From Branchiostoma floridae (lineage: Eukaryota; Chordata; Leptocardii; Amphioxiformes; Branchiostomatidae): DNA of 64,000 nucleotides. The notes beneath the pieces are model-generated. The model made no database searches, was not told where the DNA came from, and saw only the letters and a program-made list of their open reading frames with translations. Shown in pieces: positions 60,099 to 64,000 of the stretch. A program made the position numbers and the translations under genes. Position 1 is the first letter of the stretch, and each line of letters opens with the position of its first letter. The stretch covers positions 8,665,431 to 8,729,430 of the forward strand of contig NC_049980.1 of NCBI RefSeq assembly GCF_000003815.2, in the 5' to 3' direction.

Positions 60099-63086
60099 TC
60101 ACACAGAGGTTTCACGCGCAGGTACCAGTAGAATGCCAGTTTCAGCCTTCTCGGTGTCGCCCATGTCCGTCAGTGACCCCGAAGTGTCCGTCGGTCGTTT
60201 CTTCCTGAGTCGCAGAAGGAACGGCAAGAGTCCGGCCAGTAGGAACCCAGCGCCTGCCTGGAGAAACGTGGCGTCGTAACTTTTGGTCTCGTCGAACAGC
60301 CAGCCTGGACAAACATACAGGGTTTAATAGCATTATTACCTTCGCCAGAAGGTTATGTTTTAGTGTCTGTCCGTCTGTCTGTTTGTCAACATGATAACTA
60401 GAGAAGACCAGAATGGAGTGTTGGGTATGTGGACTTGGTGAGACCTGGAAATATCAATCCCTAGATTCGCTGGCGGCTTGTTACGGAACTGCCGTGGATC
60501 TTCCTGTTTTTGTATCTTTTCATCTGAAGATGTCACGGTCACCACGTCATAGTGGTAGATAGCTCTAATTTATGGAAAGAAGTGGCTTAAATTTTAGCTC
60601 CCTACCAGCTTGTTCTGGAAGTGCAGGAGCATTTCAAGAAGGAATTGGTTGTTAAGATACTGTCCTGTAATACTGCATGTCTTGAACCAAAGGTATGCCT
60701 AAGTTCATTTGAAATATTTTCAGCTTAAGATGCATCAAATGCCTTAGTATTCATCTTTACTAACCTGCAAATGGCGGTCCAGACAGCGACGCGAACCCCT
60801 GTACGGACATCAAAATTCCAATTGCACTGGGAAGACGTTTCGGGCCTACGAGTTCGGCAAGACACGTCAGTGAGATCGGGATAAAGGCACCATAGAACAC
60901 CCCGTGCGCGATAGCGTACGCCACGAGCGCCGGGTACGTCTTGGCTAGGGGAGATAGAAGGTTGGAGATGCCCAGCAGACACAGACTCAGTCCAAACTGA
61001 TCCAATCGGCCGAACCTGGAGTTGTCCGGAACGGCCCCGACTGCCAACCGACTGACCATGTCTGCGATAGAGATGACAGAGAGGAGAGAGGCCGCGGTGT
61101 AGTCCTCGATCTGTAGGTACTTGGCGCGAGGAACGATGTACAACGGCGGCACTATGAGACAGAACGAAACTATAAACATCGACGTCAAGAACAAGGCCAC
61201 CGCAGGTATCTTCATAACTTTAAAATCCATCTGTGCCCAGAAAGTTTTGAGAAAGTCCATTGTAGCTGCTGACCACTTCTTTGTCGTGTTAGTTTCCAGA
61301 ACGGTGTCCGAGTTGGTCATTCCGTTCTTCCCTGGCTTCTCAGCAGTCTTAGGTCCATTTTCGACTTTCCTGTCACTGTAGGCCTCGAGAGGTCTGATCA
61401 ATGCCCCCGCTACGACCATATTGAGCATGATGCCGCCTATGATGAGCAGAGCTCCCTTCAGACCATAGTCGTCCATCAGATACTGGAAGAGCGGTGGGAA
61501 CGACATGGAAGTGACACTGGAGCCCAGCAGGGTCAGGCTGTTGGCTAGAGCGCGTCGTTTGGTGAAGTACTGCCCGACAATCGCCATGGCGGGACTAAGA
61601 GTGAGGGCATATCCAAGGCCTGTTTGGAACAACAAAGAAAGAGTTATCATTAGCCTCATTTGCAGACCTCTAGCGGCGATTTGACAGGTCACTGAACGAA
61701 TTTGATAGCTATTTAATTAGAGAACGATTTTTTAAATTTACTTTTACATCTTGCACCAATCTTGTTGTTAAGGGTTACGCAAATCCATTTTTGCTCGCTG
61801 TCGTTCGGTGAACGCCGTGTAGTGGACACACCATACACACATGTATGGGATATAGGTTGGTTAGTCTAATGATATTTCACGTCATGAAAGCCCATCTGTG
61901 TTGGTAGTAATCATGATAGTACAATGCTAAACTTTCTTGACGTAAGCAATTGCAAATGGTCAAACGCACAAGGAAGTTTATAACGAGGGGGGGGTCTCTG
62001 TTCACTGATGAGTGTTCTGATGTATACCTAGCTCCTTTATACATCTTACAAAGCAGTCTTGTTCAGTGTCCAGTATTCTGACTTTGTGCAGTGAAACGTT
62101 AAGGCCCGTTGATTCAATGTGGTTGTGTTGAGAGACTTCCAACGACAATGGACTTGGGCATTTGTATTCAAAGAATCTAATTGAGTTCTAAACTTCCCTG
62201 CACGTTTGACCAATTGCTGACGCAACGTATCCGCACGATCACGTGATAATGGGTCGCGGGGTTGTAACCTTGCGCGACTGAGTTTACGTTCTGAAGTGTT
62301 TGGTCATAAGTATTGATCCTGAAGTAGGCGAAAGTGCACGTGGTCATTGAAAATTTGATCCGTGTATACCTTTGGAAGAAAGTTTAGCATTGCACTATGG
62401 TATTTCACATCAATTGCGAAACAGAAAAACTAGAATTCGGCCATCAATGTTGAGAAATCCACAAGACCGACCTGTCAGACATCCTATACCCAAGTACAAG
62501 TGAAACATGCGGGTCGCGAAACCGCTGATGATGTAGCCTGCAGCCGACAGCACCCCTCCCAGCATGACGGTGGGGCGGAAACCTATGGTGCTCGCCAGGG
62601 CTGTACCAACCGGAGCTACGGAGAAATAATGAATGAATGAAGAAGACCTTTATTGCACATTTATCACAATCGCACAATCTTCCCCACCAACCTCTGAGAA
62701 TAAACACAATGGACCCAACAAAAGTATCTGTCTGGGGCGTCTTGGTGCGAATTTAAAAACAAAACAAACTCACTGACAAGTTGTTCCAGAAGTAAAACAG
62801 AATGATGACTTTACTGCTTGCACGATATCGTAAATACAATCAGGTGCGTGAAAATGCTGATGTTGAACTCACATAGGAAATACGTGACGCTCATCAGAAT
62901 AGAGGTTATCCACGCCGTCTCCGCCGAGCTGGCCTGGAACTGTCGGCTGAACGTCAGGAAGAAAACCCCGAGGGAGCGGAAGATTCCCGCCGTACAGCCA
63001 CTGACTATAAACGCGCCAACCACCACCATCCAACCCCATCCGCCGTCCGGGGGCTGGGGGGAGCTTTGGGGGGTCGGGCTCGTCAT
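60099..63086 (-). CDS. SLC16-family (monocarboxylate-transporter-like) protein
   Basis: Four exons: 63086-62873, 62615-62472, 61619-60765, 60304-60099 (TGA). They total 1419 nt, 472 residues, in phase, the normal length for the family. It opens with the MCT signature DGGWGWMVVVGAF at 14-26. There are twelve predicted membrane segments: two in exon 1, two in exon 2, the rest in exons 3 and 4. A hydrophilic loop at about 197-236 separates the halves. D306 and R310 (ADMVSRL) match the TM8 Asp and Arg that are essential in MCT1. The TM1 lysine of MCT1 is replaced by R37 (GIFRSLGVFF). MCTs move lactate, pyruvate, thyroid hormones or amino acids; the exact substrate cannot be read from sequence, and the K-to-R change makes classical proton-lactate transport less certain. 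It resembles the MCT12/13 group by overall impression only. Confidence 0.88.
60336..60375 (+). repeat. Fragment of an ACCTTCGCCAGAAGG-type repeat
   Basis: ATTACCTTCGCCAGAAGGTTATGTTTT followed by TGTCTGTCCGTCTGTCTG is a sequence type I know as a common dispersed repeat in marine invertebrate genomes. It lies in the last MCT intron; its other boundary was not found. Confidence 0.4.
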
Positions 63087-64000
63087 GGTGTCTCCCCAGG
63101 GGGTCTAAGTTAAACCTGGGAGTAAAGCGACTTGGGCGAAACAAAAGAGATGGTGGAACATGGCACGTTTGGCTTTACAGTATTTGTATTTCAGTTGATC
63201 TCCCTGTGGTCCTATATAAATTCATTTCTGGTACAACCATGAAGACAACCAATGCATGGGGAGCACTAGGTGCTCGTGATCTTAAAATAAGTAGTTGGTT
63301 TTAACCCTCCGACTTACTTATTTCGGCGATATAAATTTACCATACCTACGGTATGGTGGAGTGAAAATAATAATGTATACAGCGCCTTTCCTGACTACAC
63401 ACGGTGATGACTAATCTCCAAGCAGATCCTTGGTGGCAAAATCCCGACGGGACTCAAGGCTAGCATGTCTAGAAACAAACCGTTACTGTGCCATGTAAAG
63501 AAGTACATATACAGGTTAAAGGTTAATTAACAACGCTGTTTAACAAGTATTTACAATAGTTTTTCTCCACTCTATTAGTTCTCTGTCAGTTTCCACAGGA
63601 TTGTCAACGTTCCTAGTTTGTATCTTCTGCAGCATATTTTACCATAGAAAATGTTCTTCTTGTTAGTGTTAACGTTACATATTCATTTGTCAGAGGGCAT
63701 ACCTTTGTAACAGGACAGCGCGGCAGAGCAGGGTTCAGGCACGGGTTGAACTCTAACCCCGGCCCGTCCCGTGTACATAAAACCGCACTGGAGCGACGAC
63801 CTCTGATACCGAGCTATTTGCTTTTGGACAGACGAGGACAATGTGGCACTGCACTCAAGCTAGTAACTTATATTAACAGTGCCACGTACACAGTACTGAC
63901 AGAAGGTAAAGGTAGTATTTTCTTTTACATCCCCGACCGAAGTCAGGTACCCATTTTTACACCTGGATGAAGCGAGGAAGGTCGTGTAAAGTGCGGTTCC
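63087..64000. other. 5' flank of the MCT-like gene to window end
   Basis: It should hold the MCT 5' UTR and promoter. A fragment of the Mutator-type MITE end (CTAATCTCCAAGCAGATCC) lies at 63411-63429 without its partner. The last 100 bases (ATCCCCGACCGAAGTCAGGTACCCATTTTTACACCTGG) resemble a dispersed repeat rather than a coding exon. No other gene is recognisable. Confidence 0.4.

Overview
The window looks like nuclear DNA from an invertebrate chordate, most probably an amphioxus (Branchiostoma). The basis is: intron-dense genes with GT-AG introns and small exons; clear orthologues of animal genes (LRRC49, FAM199X, KRTCAP2, an SLC16/MCT transporter); a CRT-type transporter that vertebrates lack as far as I know; and many short non-autonomous DNA transposons. 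Two runs of exactly 100 N (36287-36386, 55279-55378) mark assembly gaps. Species assignment is inference.

Layout, left to right. (1) 149-605: a miniature LTR retrotransposon (TRIM-like) whose LTRs contain a tRNA-like sequence. (2) 2959-11895, plus strand: the last ten recognisable coding exons of LRRC49, with one exon tandemly duplicated. (3) 13968-18587, minus strand: a complete 8-exon, 417-residue CRT-like (chloroquine-resistance-transporter family) membrane protein. (4) 21367-37103, minus strand: a 15-exon, 971-residue protein joining a USP8-dimerisation-like N terminus, PPxY and PSAP motifs, a proline-rich and acidic linker, two NZF zinc fingers and a HECT ubiquitin-ligase domain. A decayed non-LTR retrotransposon sits antisense in one of its introns and an 18-bp minisatellite in another. 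(5) 40681-41959, plus: a two-exon NTF2/SnoaL-like protein. (6) 44562-53273, minus: FAM199X in 8 exons, one of which has grown into six 111-bp repeats by absorbing its own splice acceptor. (7) 53876-56936, plus: KRTCAP2, head-to-head with FAM199X across a 0.6-kb promoter region. (8) 60099-63086, minus: a complete 4-exon SLC16 (MCT-like) transporter.

I rebuilt the exon structures by hand. For the CRT-like, HECT, FAM199X, KRTCAP2, NTF2-like and MCT genes every junction keeps reading phase and total CDS length is a multiple of three, which is the main support for the models. The one weak junction is in the HECT gene beside the first gap, where an exon is probably missing.

The genes do not form one pathway. 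Three concern membrane transport or ER function (CRT-like, MCT, KRTCAP2 of oligosaccharyltransferase), one ubiquitin signalling with ESCRT-like hints (HECT), one microtubule/cilium biology (LRRC49). The most unusual items are the FAM199X exon with six in-phase acceptors, the USP8-like/NZF/HECT combination, the TRIM with tRNA-like LTRs, and a twice-occurring noncoding cassette with E-box pair, octamer and TATA-like motifs.
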